Notes: generated from the sequence alone by a model not told the origin. 64,000 nucleotides of DNA from Xanthomonas sp. SI (GCF_014236855.1 NZ_CP051261.1:3844001-3908000); one strand, 5' to 3'; counted from the first letter of the stretch, positions 28,295 to 37,888 are shown. Made by a program: numbers and translations.

Positions 28295-29302
28295 TCAGAG
28301 GCGGCTGGCGATGGCCTTGGCGAAGCCCATGGTGTTGCCGCTGCCGCCCAGGTCCGGGGTCAGCCCGTCCTTGGCTTCCAGCGTGGCGACGATGGCGCTG
28401 CGCAGGCGTTCGGCGTTCTGCGGCTGGCCGACATGGTCCAGTAGCTGCGCCGCGCCCAGCAGCAGCGCGCACGGATTGGCCTTGCCCTGCCCGGCGATGT
28501 CCGGGGCCGAGCCGTGCACGGCCTCGAAGATCGCCGCGTCGACGCCGATGTTGGCGCCCGGTGCCAGGCCCAGGCCGCCGACCAGGCCGGCGCACAGGTC
28601 CGACAGGATGTCGCCGAACAGGTTGGTGGTGACGATGATGTCGAACTGCTCCGGACGCATCACCAACTGCATGCAGGCGTTGTCGACGATCATTTCCTGG
28701 AACTCGATCTCCGGGTAGTTCGCCGCCACTTCGCGCGCCACCTTCAGGAACAGGCCCGAGGTGGACTTGATGATGTTGGCCTTGTGCACCGCGGTGACCT
28801 TCTTGCGGCCGGTCGCCCGCGCCAGGTCGAAGGCGTAGCGGACGATGCGCTCGGAGCCCTTGCGGGTGACCTTGGCCATCGACACCGCGGTCTCGCCGTC
28901 GGCCGACACTTCCTGGCCTTCGCTCAGGTAGGCGCCTTCGGTGTTCTCGCGCACGGTGATCAGGTCCACACCGGCGCCGAAGCGCGACTTGGTGTTCGGG
29001 AACGACTTGGCCGGACGCACGTTGGCGTACAGGTCGAACTGGCGGCGCATGGCCACGTTGATCGAGCTGAAGCCCTCGCCGACCGGCGTGGTCAGCGGGC
29101 TCTTCAGCGCGATCCTGTTCTTGCGGATCGAGTCCAGGGTGGCGGCCGGCAGCAGATCGCCGTGCTTCTCCAGGGCGACCAGGCCGGCGTCGGCGTATTC
29201 GTAGGTGAGGCCGGCGTTCAGCGCGTCGAGCACGAACAGCGTGGCGTCCATGATCTCGGGGCCGATGCCATCGCCACGAATGACCGTGATTGTCTGCGTC
29301 AT
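28295..29302 (-). CDS. icd: NAD-dependent isocitrate dehydrogenase
   Basis: TCA-cycle enzyme converting isocitrate to 2-oxoglutarate. At 335 residues it is the short NAD-type of the isocitrate/isopropylmalate dehydrogenase family. Visible are VIRGDGIGPEIM (8-19), NVRPAKSFPNTKSRF with the substrate-binding arginine, DLITVRENTEGAYLSEG, KANIIKSTSG with the catalytic lysine, and the metal/cofactor region FGDILSDLCAGLVGGLGLAPGANI (two halves). The tail GSAPDIAGQGKANPCAL includes the NAD-preferring region. Isopropylmalate dehydrogenase is less likely because of the phosphosite-region NTEG pattern. Monocistronic. Confidence 0.9.
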   Translation of the reverse strand: MTQTITVIRGDGIGPEIMDATLFVLDALNAGLTYEYADAGLVALEKHGDLLPAATLDSIRKNRIALKSPLTTPVGEGFSSINVAMRRQFDLYANVRPAKSFPNTKSRFGAGVDLITVRENTEGAYLSEGQEVSADGETAVSMAKVTRKGSERIVRYAFDLARATGRKKVTAVHKANIIKSTSGLFLKVAREVAANYPEIEFQEMIVDNACMQLVMRPEQFDIIVTTNLFGDILSDLCAGLVGGLGLAPGANIGVDAAIFEAVHGSAPDIAGQGKANPCALLLGAAQLLDHVGQPQNAERLRSAIVATLEAKDGLTPDLGGSGNTMGFAKAIASRL

Positions 29303-29477
29303 AGGATTGGGGTTTCCGTACAGAGGGGGAACGCGCCGACCGGAAGCCCGGGCTGCAGGCGCAAGGAGGTTTCACCGGTAATTATGCCCGAAGCCGGTGA
29401 AGGTCCCCAAAACCAGGCAGGCGCAAAACGCAGCGCGCCGCCCGCAGGCGGCGCGTGCCAGGCCGATCCGGCGCTGC

Positions 29478-29891
29478 TCAGCCGTGCGCGTGTTCCGCCG
29501 GCGCAGCGGCGGCGCCTTCCTCGAGCTTGTCGAGGAAATCCACCGCCCGGCGCAGGTGCGGAATCACGATCGAGCCGCCGACCACCAGCCCCACCGAGAA
29601 GGTCTCGAAGAACTCGTCGCGCTGCACGCCGGCCTCCTTGCACTGGGCCACGTGGTAGCTGATGCAGTCGTCGCAGCGCAGTACCAGCGAGGCGACCAGG
29701 CCGAGCAGTTCCTTGGTCTTCACGTCCAGCGCGCCGGCCTGGTAGGTCTGGGTGTCGAGCGCGAAGAAGCGGCGCACCACCTGGTTCGGCTCGGCCAGGA
29801 TGCGCTGGTTCATGCGCTGGCGGAACTCGTTGAACTCGCGCAGCCGGTCCTGGCCGTCGCCGCCCTCGCCGCCCGCCTGCGCAGCGCTCAT
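29478..29891 (-). CDS. Carboxymuconolactone decarboxylase / AhpD-like family protein
   Basis: 137-residue helical protein with the AhpD-like active-site signature CDDCISYHVAQCKEAG (near 73-88): two cysteines spaced CxxC plus the nearby His. AhpD-type proteins act as alkylhydroperoxide-reducing thiol enzymes; others are lactone decarboxylases. It overlaps the upstream glutaredoxin by 4 bp (ATGA), which favours the thiol-redox reading. The start follows directly from that overlap. Confidence 0.88.
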   Translation of the reverse strand: MSAAQAGGEGGDGQDRLREFNEFRQRMNQRILAEPNQVVRRFFALDTQTYQAGALDVKTKELLGLVASLVLRCDDCISYHVAQCKEAGVQRDEFFETFSVGLVVGGSIVIPHLRRAVDFLDKLEEGAAAAPAEHAHG

Positions 29892-30199
29892 GCCTGCGCC
29901 TCGGGCGCCTGGCCGTCGAGCAGCGGCTGCAGCTTGCCGGCGCGGTGCAGCGCCATCATGTCGTCGTAGCCGCCGACATGGGTGTCGCCGACGAAGATCT
30001 GCGGCACGCTGGTACGGCGCGCCAGGGCCACCATCTTCTCGCGCTCGGCCGGGTCCAGGTCGATGCGCACCTCGGTCCAGCTGCGGCCCTTGCTCTTCAG
30101 GAAGTTTTTGGCCGCCACGCAGTACGGGCAGATCGCGGTGGAATACAGGGTGATCGGCGGGCCGCCGGCCTGGCCGTCATCGGTAGCTTGGGTGTCCAC
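29888..30199 (-). CDS. grxC: Glutaredoxin 3-type (GTG start)
   Basis: Dithiol glutaredoxin reducing glutathione-mixed disulfides. I choose the GTG at 30199 (V/M-DTQATDDGQ), 8 bp after a GGAG ribosome site, giving 103 residues; a longer reading adds an implausible N-terminus. It has the active site CPYCVAAKNFLKSKG, the cis-proline segment RTSVPQIFVGDTHVGGYDDM and a Gly-Gly motif, all of GrxC type. Coupled to the AhpD-like gene. Confidence 0.92.
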   Translation of the reverse strand: MDTQATDDGQAGGPPITLYSTAICPYCVAAKNFLKSKGRSWTEVRIDLDPAEREKMVALARRTSVPQIFVGDTHVGGYDDMMALHRAGKLQPLLDGQAPEAQA

Positions 30200-30354
30200 G
30201 GGAAACTCCGGGCGAGAAATGGGGTCCAAGCCACTATGGTAGCGGCCTGGTGGATTTTCGAGTCCGCTGCCGCAACACTGCAGATCACACAGGTTCAACC
30301 ACCCTGGATTCACCCGCCGCCGCCGCGGCACCCCGCCCTGCCCTGGAGCCTCAC

Positions 30355-31998
30355 TTGCGCCCGCTGCCGCTCGCCTTCGCGATCACCCTGGCTACCGCCG
30401 CCGCCATCGCGCCGGCGCAGGAGAACAAGCTGCCGGACATCGGCTCCTCGGCCGGCGAGCTGCTGACCCCGGCGCGCCAGGCCGAGTACGGCAAGATGAT
30501 GCTGGCCGAGCTGCGCAACTACGACTACGTGCTCGAAGATCCGCTGATCGACGACTGGCTGCAGACCATGGGCACCCGGCTCGGCGCCAACAGCGACCAG
30601 CCGCAGCAGAAGTACACGTTCTTCATGCTGCGCGACCGCCAGATCAATGCCTTCGCCACGCTGGGCGGCTATGTCGCGGTCAACGCCGGGCTGGTGCTGA
30701 CCGCCGAGCGCGAGGACGAGGTCGCCGCGGTGCTGTCGCACGAGATCGCGCACATCACCCAGCAGCACGTGCTGCGCGGGGTGGAGCGGGCGCAGCGCGA
30801 CCAGGTACCGATCCTGCTCGGCATGCTCGCCGCGGTAGTCGCCGCGCAGCAGGCCGGCGGCCGCTCCAGCGGCGACGCCACCCAGGCGGCGATCGCCAGC
30901 GGCCTGGGGCTGATGCAGCAGCGCCAGATCGACTACACCCGCTCCAACGAATCGGAGGCCGACCGCCTGGGCATCCGCACCCTGGCGCGCAGCGGCTACG
31001 ACGTGGACGCGATGGCCGGCTTCTTCGAGCGCATGTCGCTGGCGATGCGCGGCAATCAGGGCGGCTACAGCACCCCCGACTACCTGATGACCCACCCGGT
31101 CACCACCACCCGCATCAGCGAGGCGCGGCAGCGCGCCGAACAGATGAAGAAGAACACGGTGACCGTGACCACCAGCGTGCCCGGCGGCACCTTGCGGGAG
31201 CGGGTCGATCCCAACGACGTGTCGCTGAGCCAGCCGCTGGGCGCGCCCAGCAATCCGCTGCTGCCCGGGCGCCTGCAATTGCCGTTCGAGACCTATTCGC
31301 GCGGCGCCAGCGGCCAGTTCGAGTGGGCCCGCGAGCGCCTGCGCGTGCTCAGCGCCAATACCCCGGCCGATGCGGTCCGCGAGTACGAAGGCCTGCGCCA
31401 GGGCAGCAAGCAGGGCCTCAGCGACGCCCAGCGCTACGGCCTGGCACTGGCCCGGCTGCGCGGCGGCGGCAGCCCGCAGGACGGCATGCAGACCCTGGAA
31501 GACCTGCTGAAGGCACATCCGGACAGCTGGTGGCTGAGCCTGGCGGTGGCCGAGGCGGAGTCGCGCAACGGCCACAGCCAGCAGGCCAACCCGCGCTTCG
31601 ACGCCCTGCTCAAGCGCCTGCCGAGCAACCGCGCGGTGGCGCTCACCTATGCCACGGCGCTGAACGAGCAAGGCGGCCGTACCGCCGGGCAGCGCGCGCA
31701 GGCGGTGCTGCGCCCGCTGCTGAGCGCGGCCGCCGACGATCCGGTGTTCCAGCGCACCTTCGCCCGCGCCTGCGAGCTCGCCGGCGACGGCAACCGCGCC
31801 GGCGAAGCCTATGCCGAGGCCGCCTACCTGAACGGCCGCCCCGAGCAGGCGCTGATCCAGTTGAACAATCTGAAGAAGCGCGACGACCTCGATTACGTGG
31901 CGCGCGCGCGCATCGATGCGCGGATTGCCGCGATCACGCCCACGGTGCTGGAACTGCGCCGGCAGGGCGTACAGGATCCGGATGTGAAACAGCGCTGA
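30355..31998 (+). CDS. bepA: Periplasmic M48 metalloprotease/chaperone, BepA-like (TTG start)
   Basis: Assists and degrades misassembled outer-membrane proteins such as LptD. The TTG at 30355, 8 bp after a GGAG, gives a clean signal peptide (LRPLPLAFAITLATAAAIAPAQ), 547 residues in total; upstream in-frame codons give a non-credible Pro/Ala stretch. The M48 zinc motif is LSHEIAHITQQHVL (H129, H133), with the third ligand Glu in NESEADRLGIRTL, and several TPR-like helices follow from about 330. bepA is a recognised name for this architecture. Confidence 0.9.
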   Translation: MRPLPLAFAITLATAAAIAPAQENKLPDIGSSAGELLTPARQAEYGKMMLAELRNYDYVLEDPLIDDWLQTMGTRLGANSDQPQQKYTFFMLRDRQINAFATLGGYVAVNAGLVLTAEREDEVAAVLSHEIAHITQQHVLRGVERAQRDQVPILLGMLAAVVAAQQAGGRSSGDATQAAIASGLGLMQQRQIDYTRSNESEADRLGIRTLARSGYDVDAMAGFFERMSLAMRGNQGGYSTPDYLMTHPVTTTRISEARQRAEQMKKNTVTVTTSVPGGTLRERVDPNDVSLSQPLGAPSNPLLPGRLQLPFETYSRGASGQFEWARERLRVLSANTPADAVREYEGLRQGSKQGLSDAQRYGLALARLRGGGSPQDGMQTLEDLLKAHPDSWWLSLAVAEAESRNGHSQQANPRFDALLKRLPSNRAVALTYATALNEQGGRTAGQRAQAVLRPLLSAAADDPVFQRTFARACELAGDGNRAGEAYAEAAYLNGRPEQALIQLNNLKKRDDLDYVARARIDARIAAITPTVLELRRQGVQDPDVKQR

Positions 31999-32013
31999 AA
32001 CGCACTGTGGCGG

Positions 32014-32046
32014 CGGTCATCGAATAGTAATAAAACCGTAGTCTAC
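32014..32046 (+). promoter_or_regulatory. Candidate PHO box (three 11-bp repeats) upstream of phoB
   Basis: Three consecutive 11-bp units begin CGGTCAT, TAGTAAT and CCGTAGT, with GT at 32016-17, 32027-28 and 32038-39, exactly 11 bp apart. The first 18 bp match the CTGTCATAAAACTGTCAT consensus at 12 positions. It lies 35 bp before the phoB start. PhoB autoregulation through such a box is known in enterobacteria. Motif reading only. Confidence 0.55.
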
Positions 32047-32080
32047 TGGCGACCTCTCCTCCCAGCCCCACGGTGCCGTC

Positions 32081-32770
32081 GTGCAGAAACGCATCCTGAT
32101 CGTCGACGACGAACCCGCCATCCGCGACATGGTGGCGTTCGCCCTGCGCAAGGGCGACTTCGAACCGGTCCATGCCGGCGACGCGCGGGAAGCGCAGACC
32201 TCCATCGCCGACCGCGTCCCCGACCTGATCCTGCTGGACTGGATGCTGCCCGGCACCAGCGGCCTGGAACTGGCCCGGCGCTGGCGCAAGGATGCGATGA
32301 CCCGCGAGGTGCCGATCATCATGCTCACCGCTCGCGGCGAGGAAAACGACCGCGTCGGCGGCCTGGAAGCCGGCGTCGACGACTATGTGGTCAAGCCGTT
32401 CTCCGCCCGCGAACTGCTGGCGCGGATCCGCGCGGTGATGCGGCGTACCCGCGACGACGACGAAGACGGCAGCGTCTCGGTCGGCAGCCTGCGCATCGAT
32501 GGCGCCGCGCACCGCGTGTTCGCAGGCGACGCGCCGGTGCCGATCGGCCCCACCGAATACCGCCTGCTGCACTTCTTCATGACCCATCCCGAGCGCGTCT
32601 ACAGCCGCGCGCAACTGCTCGACCACGTGTGGGGCGGCAGCGTCTACGTCGAGGAGCGCACCATCGACGTGCACATCCGCCGGCTGCGCAAGACCCTGGA
32701 GCCGTTCGCGGTGGAGAACATGGTGCAGACGGTGCGCGGCTCCGGCTACCGCTTCTCCTCGTCCATCTGA
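32081..32770 (+). CDS. phoB: Phosphate regulon response regulator PhoB (GTG start)
   Basis: OmpR/PhoB-type transcription factor activated by PhoR when phosphate is scarce. 229 residues: receiver domain with D9/D10, phospho-acceptor D53 in LILLDWMLP and K105 in DDYVVKPF; C-terminal winged helix from about 130 (LRIDGAAHRVFAGDAP to VRGSGYRFS). The start is GTG, giving MQKRILIVDDEPAIR. It is followed by phoR and then ppk and ppx on the same strand, with gaps of 67, 11 and 59 bp. Confidence 0.96.
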   Translation: MQKRILIVDDEPAIRDMVAFALRKGDFEPVHAGDAREAQTSIADRVPDLILLDWMLPGTSGLELARRWRKDAMTREVPIIMLTARGEENDRVGGLEAGVDDYVVKPFSARELLARIRAVMRRTRDDDEDGSVSVGSLRIDGAAHRVFAGDAPVPIGPTEYRLLHFFMTHPERVYSRAQLLDHVWGGSVYVEERTIDVHIRRLRKTLEPFAVENMVQTVRGSGYRFSSSI

Positions 32771-32837
32771 CTGTCGCCGTCGCCTGCTATAACCGGCGGA
32801 CGACAAATACGATCCATCGCGACAGAGCGCGCTCCCG

Positions 32838-34163
32838 ATGCCCCGCCACATGCGTTACGCCTGGCTCAAGACCCTCGGCACTCTCGCCGCACTGCTGTTG
32901 CTGGCGGTGCTGGCCGGCTGGGTCGGCGGCCACGTGTGGATGGCGCTGACCCTGACTTCGCTGGCGGTGATGGGCTGGCACTACTGGCGCCTGCGCCGCG
33001 TGCTGGGCCGGCTGACCGCGCGCCAGCGCTGGGAACCGCCGGCCGGCACCGGCGTCTGGAACGAGCTGGACCGCCTGCTGTACCGCAGCCAGGCGGAAAT
33101 GCGCACGCGCAAGCGGCGCCTGCTGGACATGCTGCGCGCCTACCGCGCCGCCGCCGCGGCGCTGCCCGACGCGGTGGTGGTGGTGGACCGCAACAGCCAG
33201 CGCATCCAGTGGTTCAACGAAGCCGCCGGCACCCTGCTCGGCCTGCGCCATCCCGGCGACCTCAACGTGCCGGTGGTGGAACGCCTGCAGCCGATGCCGC
33301 TGGCGCACTGGCTGGCCGGCGGCCGCAACGCCGAACCGATGCTGGACACGCCCTCGCCGCTGGACGATCGGCTGCGCCTGAACCTGCGCCTGATCCCCTA
33401 CTCCGACGACTACTGGCTGCTGGTCGCGCGCGACGTCAGCAAGCTATTGCAGCTGGAGCAGGTGCGCCGCGATTTCGTCGCCAACGTCTCGCACGAACTG
33501 CGCACGCCGCTGACCGTGGTGCACGGTTACCTGGACATGCTCGATCCGGAGGATTTCCCCGATTCCGGGCCGATGATCGCCGAGATGCGCAAGCAGTCGC
33601 AGCGCATGACCCAACTGGTCGAAGACCTGCTGACCCTGTCGCGGCTGGAATCGCAGGAACACGCCAACGAAGAGAGCATCGCGATGGCGCCGATGCTGGC
33701 CACGCTGCGCCGCGAGGCCGAAGCGCATAGCCAGGGCCGGCACCGCATCGAGGTGCACGACGAGGCCGATCTGGACCTGGTCGGCTCCAACAAGGAATTG
33801 CACAGCGCGTTCTCCAACCTGGTCACCAACGCCGTGCGCTACACCCCTGCCGGCGGCGCGGTCAGCATCACCTTCGCCCGCGAAGGCGACGGCGCGGTGC
33901 TGTCGGTGCGCGACAGCGGCTACGGCATCCCGTCGCACCACCTGCCGCGCATCACCGAGCGCTTCTACCGCGTGTCCAGCAGCCGTTCGCGCGAAAGCGG
34001 CGGCACCGGGCTGGGGCTGTCGATCGTCAAGCATGTGCTGGGCCTGCACCAGGCGCGGCTGGACATCGAAAGCGAAGTCGGCAAGGGCAGCACGTTTTCC
34101 TGTCACTTCGGCGCCGGACGCGTGCATCCGCGGCACGACCGTGCCACCCTGACCTCCGCCTAA
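32838..34163 (+). CDS. phoR: Phosphate regulon sensor histidine kinase PhoR
   Basis: Inner-membrane kinase that phosphorylates PhoB. 441 residues: two hydrophobic N-terminal helices (about 11-30 and 35-50), a PAS domain about 105-170 (LPDAVVVVDRNSQRIQWFNEAAG), the H-box FVANVSHELRTPLTVVHGYL with H219, then N, G1 and G2 boxes (NLVTNAVRYTP, DSGYGIP, GGTGLGLSIVKHVL). The short periplasmic loop matches the E. coli type, which senses phosphate through PstSCAB-PhoU; none of those is in the window. Confidence 0.96.
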   Translation: MPRHMRYAWLKTLGTLAALLLLAVLAGWVGGHVWMALTLTSLAVMGWHYWRLRRVLGRLTARQRWEPPAGTGVWNELDRLLYRSQAEMRTRKRRLLDMLRAYRAAAAALPDAVVVVDRNSQRIQWFNEAAGTLLGLRHPGDLNVPVVERLQPMPLAHWLAGGRNAEPMLDTPSPLDDRLRLNLRLIPYSDDYWLLVARDVSKLLQLEQVRRDFVANVSHELRTPLTVVHGYLDMLDPEDFPDSGPMIAEMRKQSQRMTQLVEDLLTLSRLESQEHANEESIAMAPMLATLRREAEAHSQGRHRIEVHDEADLDLVGSNKELHSAFSNLVTNAVRYTPAGGAVSITFAREGDGAVLSVRDSGYGIPSHHLPRITERFYRVSSSRSRESGGTGLGLSIVKHVLGLHQARLDIESEVGKGSTFSCHFGAGRVHPRHDRATLTSA

Positions 34164-34174
34164 CGAGTAACGCC

Positions 34175-36271
34175 ATGCCACGCGCCGCCGCTTTGCCGCC
34201 CACGCCACCACCGGAGGTTCCCAGCGACCCGCTGCGCGACCCGTCGCTGTATCTCAACCGCGAACTGTCGCAACTGGATTTCAATTTCCGCGTGCTGGCG
34301 CAGGCGCAGGATCCGAGCGTGCCATTGCTGGAGCGGCTGCGCTTCCTGTGCATCTCCTGCACCAACCTCGACGAGTTCTTCGAGATCCGCGCCGCCACCG
34401 TGCGCCACGCGCTGGAATTCGGCTTGCCGCCGGCGCCGGACGGGCTCAGTTCGAGCGCGGTGCTCAATACCATCCACGACCGTGCCGCGCAGCTGGTCGA
34501 CCACCAGTACCGCTGCTGGAACGAAGTGCTGCGGCCGGCCCTGAAGGACGCCGGCATCGGCGTGCTCGGCCGCAACAGCTGGAACGCGCGGCAGAAGCGC
34601 TGGCTGCGCGCCTATTTCCGCAACGAGATCATGCCGGTGCTGTCGCCGCTGGGCCTGGACCCGGCGCATCCGTTCCCGAAGATCCTCAACAAGTCGCTGA
34701 ACATCGTGGTGGTGCTGAAGGGCACCGACGCGTTCGGCCGCGTCGGCCACCTGGCGATCGTGCGCGCGCCGCGCTCGCTGCCGCGCATCATCCAGCTGCC
34801 GGAAAGTCTGTCCGAAGGCGGGCAGAGTTTCGTGTTCCTGTCCTCGGTGCTGTCCACCTTCGTCGACGAACTGTTCCCGGGCATGGAGGTGATGGGGTCC
34901 TACCAGTTCCGCGTGACCCGCAATTCCGAGCTGGTGGTGGACGAAGAGGAAGTGGAGAACCTGGCGCTGGCGCTGCGTGACGAACTGGTCAATCGCGGCT
35001 ACCGGCCGGCGGTGCGCCTGGAGATCGCCGAGGACTGCCCGAAGCCGATCGTGCGCACCCTGCTGCAGAACTTCGAGTTGCCGGAAAACGCGGTGTACCG
35101 CATCAACGGCCCGGTCAATCTGAGCCGGGTCAACCAGGTCTACGACCTGGTGCAGCGCCCGGAGCTGAAGTATTCGCCGATGAATCCGCGCACGCTGCGC
35201 GACAGCGACGGCATCTTCGCCATCGTCGCCGCCGACGACGTGCTGCTGCACCACCCGTTCGACGCGTTCACCGCGGTGCTGGACCTGATCAAGCAGGCCG
35301 CGGTCGACCCGCAGGTGCTGGCGATCAAGCAGACCCTGTACCGCACCGGCAAGGACTCGGGCATCGTCGATGCGCTGGTGCTGGCCGCGCGCAACGGCAA
35401 GGATGTGACCGTGGTGGTCGAGCTGCGCGCGCGCTTCGACGAGGAAGCCAACCTGGGCCTGGCCGATCGCCTGCAGGAAGCCGGCGTGCAGGTGGTGTAC
35501 GGCGTGGTCGGCTACAAGACCCACGCCAAGATGCTGCTGATCGTGCGCCGCGAAGGCCGCAAGCTGCGCCGCTACGTGCACCTGGGCACCGGCAACTACC
35601 ACAGCGGCACCGCGCGCGCCTACACCGACCTGAGCCTGATCACCGCCGATGCGGACATCTGCAACGACGTGCATCTGCTGTTCCAGCAGCTGTCCGGGCT
35701 GGCGCCGAAGATCCGCCTCAAGCGCCTGCTGCAATCGCCGTTCACCCTGCACCCGGGCGTGCTGCACCGGATCGAGCGCGAGACCAAGCTGGCCCTGGCC
35801 GGGCGCCCGGGCCGCATCATCGCCAAGATGAACGCGCTCAACGAGCCGCAGGTGATCCGCGCGCTGTACGCGGCCTCGCAGGCCGGGGTCAAGATCGACC
35901 TGATCGTGCGCGGCGCGTGCACGCTGCGCCCCGGCGTGCCGGGCGTGTCGGACAACATCCGGGTGCGTTCGATCGTCGGCCGCTTCCTCGAGCACAGCCG
36001 CATCTACTGGTTCGGCAACGACGGCGCGCCGGAACTGTTCTGCGCCAGCGCCGACTGGCTGGAACGCAACCTGCTGCGGCGCGTGGAGACCTGCTTCCCG
36101 ATCCTGGATCCGGACCTGGTCAAGCGCATCCATCGCGAGGTGTTGCAGAACTATCTGGCCGACAATCTCAATGCGTGGGAACTGGACGCCAGCGGCGCCT
36201 ACCGCAAGCTGGCGCCGGGCCAGGACCAGCCGCCGCATTCGGCGCAGCTGACCCTGCTCGACGGACTCTGA
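34175..36271 (+). CDS. ppk1: Polyphosphate kinase 1
   Basis: Synthesises polyphosphate from ATP. 698 residues with the family N domain (LYLNRELSQLDFNFRVLAQA) and the two phospholipase-D-like HKD-type halves. The catalytic His in GYKTHAKMLLIVRR is H450 and the second active-site His in LEHSRIYWF is H607, corresponding to E. coli H435 and H592. It starts 11 bp after phoR, so phosphate sensing and polyphosphate storage are probably cotranscribed. Confidence 0.97.
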   Translation: MPRAAALPPTPPPEVPSDPLRDPSLYLNRELSQLDFNFRVLAQAQDPSVPLLERLRFLCISCTNLDEFFEIRAATVRHALEFGLPPAPDGLSSSAVLNTIHDRAAQLVDHQYRCWNEVLRPALKDAGIGVLGRNSWNARQKRWLRAYFRNEIMPVLSPLGLDPAHPFPKILNKSLNIVVVLKGTDAFGRVGHLAIVRAPRSLPRIIQLPESLSEGGQSFVFLSSVLSTFVDELFPGMEVMGSYQFRVTRNSELVVDEEEVENLALALRDELVNRGYRPAVRLEIAEDCPKPIVRTLLQNFELPENAVYRINGPVNLSRVNQVYDLVQRPELKYSPMNPRTLRDSDGIFAIVAADDVLLHHPFDAFTAVLDLIKQAAVDPQVLAIKQTLYRTGKDSGIVDALVLAARNGKDVTVVVELRARFDEEANLGLADRLQEAGVQVVYGVVGYKTHAKMLLIVRREGRKLRRYVHLGTGNYHSGTARAYTDLSLITADADICNDVHLLFQQLSGLAPKIRLKRLLQSPFTLHPGVLHRIERETKLALAGRPGRIIAKMNALNEPQVIRALYAASQAGVKIDLIVRGACTLRPGVPGVSDNIRVRSIVGRFLEHSRIYWFGNDGAPELFCASADWLERNLLRRVETCFPILDPDLVKRIHREVLQNYLADNLNAWELDASGAYRKLAPGQDQPPHSAQLTLLDGL

Positions 36272-36330
36272 GCCACGCCACCTGCGCGCCGATGGACGGC
36301 ACCTGCCGTGCATCGGCTACCATTCCGCCC

Positions 36331-37854
36331 ATGCCTTCCATCTCCCCGTACACGCCGTTGCGCGATGGCGACCTGCTGGCCGCCATCGACCTGGGTTCCA
36401 ACAGTTTCCACATGGTCGTGGCGCGGTATCAGCTCGGGCAGCTGCGGGTGGTGGACCGCCTGCGCGAGACCGTGCGCATGGCCGACGGCCTGGACAACAA
36501 GGGCGGGCTGTCGGCCGAGGCGCGGCAGCGCGCGTTGGAGTGCCTGGCGCGCTTCGGCCAGCGCATCCGCGACGTGCCGTCGCTGCACGTGCGCGCGCTG
36601 GCCACCAACACCGTGCGCCAGCTGCGCTCGCCGCAAGCCTTCCTGATCCCCGGCGAAACCGCGCTCGGCCATCCGATCGAAGTGGTCAGCGGCCGCGAGG
36701 AAGCGCGCCTGATCTACCTGGGCGTGGCGCATGCGCAACCGCCCAAGCCGGACCAGCGCCGGCTGGTGATCGACATCGGCGGCGGCTCCACCGAATTCAT
36801 CATCGGCCGCGGTTTCCAGACCCTGGAACGCGAAAGCCTGCAGGCCGGCTGCATCGCCAGCACGCGGCGCTTCTTCCCCGGCGGCAAGCTGTCGAAGAAG
36901 AAATGGAAGGACGCGCTGACCGAGATCGGCGCCGAGTTCCAGCAGTTCGCCGGGCTGTACCGCACGCTGGGCTGGGACGAGGCGCTGGGTTCGTCGGGCA
37001 CGCACAAGGCGATCGGCGAGATCTGCGCGGCGATGAAGCTGACCAAGGGCGCGATCACCGCCGAGGCGCTGCCGCAGCTGCGCGAACGCCTGCTGCTGGC
37101 CAAGCGTATCGAGGACATCGACCTGCCCGGCCTGTCCGCCGACCGCCGGCCGATCATCGCCGGCGGCGTGCTGGTACTGGAGGCCGCGTTCCAGGCGCTG
37201 GGCCTGCAGCGCCTGATGGTGAGCAAGGCGGCCATGCGCGAGGGCATCCTGTACGACATGCTCGGCCGCGGCGGCGAGAACGACCCGCGCGAAACCGCCA
37301 TCGCCGCGCTCACCCAGCGCTACGGCATCGACGAGGCGCAGGCCGCGCGCGTGGAAGCCACCGCGATGGCGCTGTTCGCGCAGGTCGCCAGCGATTGGGC
37401 GCTGGATGCCGACGACGAGCGCATGCTCGGCTGGGCCGCGCGCCTGCACGAGCTCGGCCAGGCCATCGCGCACAGCCAGTACCACGTGCATGGCGCCTAC
37501 GTGCTCGAGCACTCCGACATCGCCGGCTTCTCGCGGCAGGAGCAGCAGGTGCTGGCGACGCTGGTGCGCACCCACCGCCGCAACGTGCCCAAGACCGCGT
37601 TCGACGCCCTGCCCGACCGCCTGCTGCTCAGCGCCAAACGCAAGGCCGCGCTGCTGCGGCTGGCGGTGCTGCTGCACCGCGCGCACGAATCCGAGCCGAT
37701 CCCGTCGCTGGACCTGAAGGCCAACGGCGACGACCTGCACCTGATCCTGTCGCAGCCGTGGATCGAATCGCGGCCGCTGCAGCGCGCCGACCTGATCGGC
37801 GAGGTCGAGGGCATGGCGGGATTGGGGATCAATTTCCGGCCTTTTGTGGCTTGA
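36331..37854 (+). CDS. ppx: Exopolyphosphatase (Ppx/GppA family)
   Basis: Hydrolyses polyphosphate, or pppGpp in GppA-type members. 507 residues: actin-like ATPase fold with LAAIDLGSNSFHMVVARY near the N-terminus, VIDIGGGSTEFIIG near 147, LGSSGTHKAIGE, and an HD-like C-terminal domain (LHELGQAIAHSQYHVHG). Length and adjacency to ppk favour exopolyphosphatase. I start at the ATG at 36331 (MPSISPYTPL); an in-frame ATG 39 bp earlier is possible. Confidence 0.93.
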   Translation: MPSISPYTPLRDGDLLAAIDLGSNSFHMVVARYQLGQLRVVDRLRETVRMADGLDNKGGLSAEARQRALECLARFGQRIRDVPSLHVRALATNTVRQLRSPQAFLIPGETALGHPIEVVSGREEARLIYLGVAHAQPPKPDQRRLVIDIGGGSTEFIIGRGFQTLERESLQAGCIASTRRFFPGGKLSKKKWKDALTEIGAEFQQFAGLYRTLGWDEALGSSGTHKAIGEICAAMKLTKGAITAEALPQLRERLLLAKRIEDIDLPGLSADRRPIIAGGVLVLEAAFQALGLQRLMVSKAAMREGILYDMLGRGGENDPRETAIAALTQRYGIDEAQAARVEATAMALFAQVASDWALDADDERMLGWAARLHELGQAIAHSQYHVHGAYVLEHSDIAGFSRQEQQVLATLVRTHRRNVPKTAFDALPDRLLLSAKRKAALLRLAVLLHRAHESEPIPSLDLKANGDDLHLILSQPWIESRPLQRADLIGEVEGMAGLGINFRPFVA

Positions 37855-37856
37855 AG

Positions 37857-37888
37857 GCCGGGATTGGGGATTCGGGATTGGGGAGTCG
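37857..37888. repeat. G-rich intergenic repeat, copy 2
   Basis: GGGATTGGGGATTCGGGATTGGGGA-type sequence (read in overlapping units) immediately after the ppx stop codon. Same family as the copies after the BI-1 and PAP2 genes. The remaining 37889-38007 gap before the GT4 gene shows nothing else. Confidence 0.8.

Noticed and set aside
34160..36313. Minus-strand ORF (717 aa) across ppk
   Set aside because: Shadow of ppk1; composition is dominated by Gln/Val/His/Arg typical of antisense frames.
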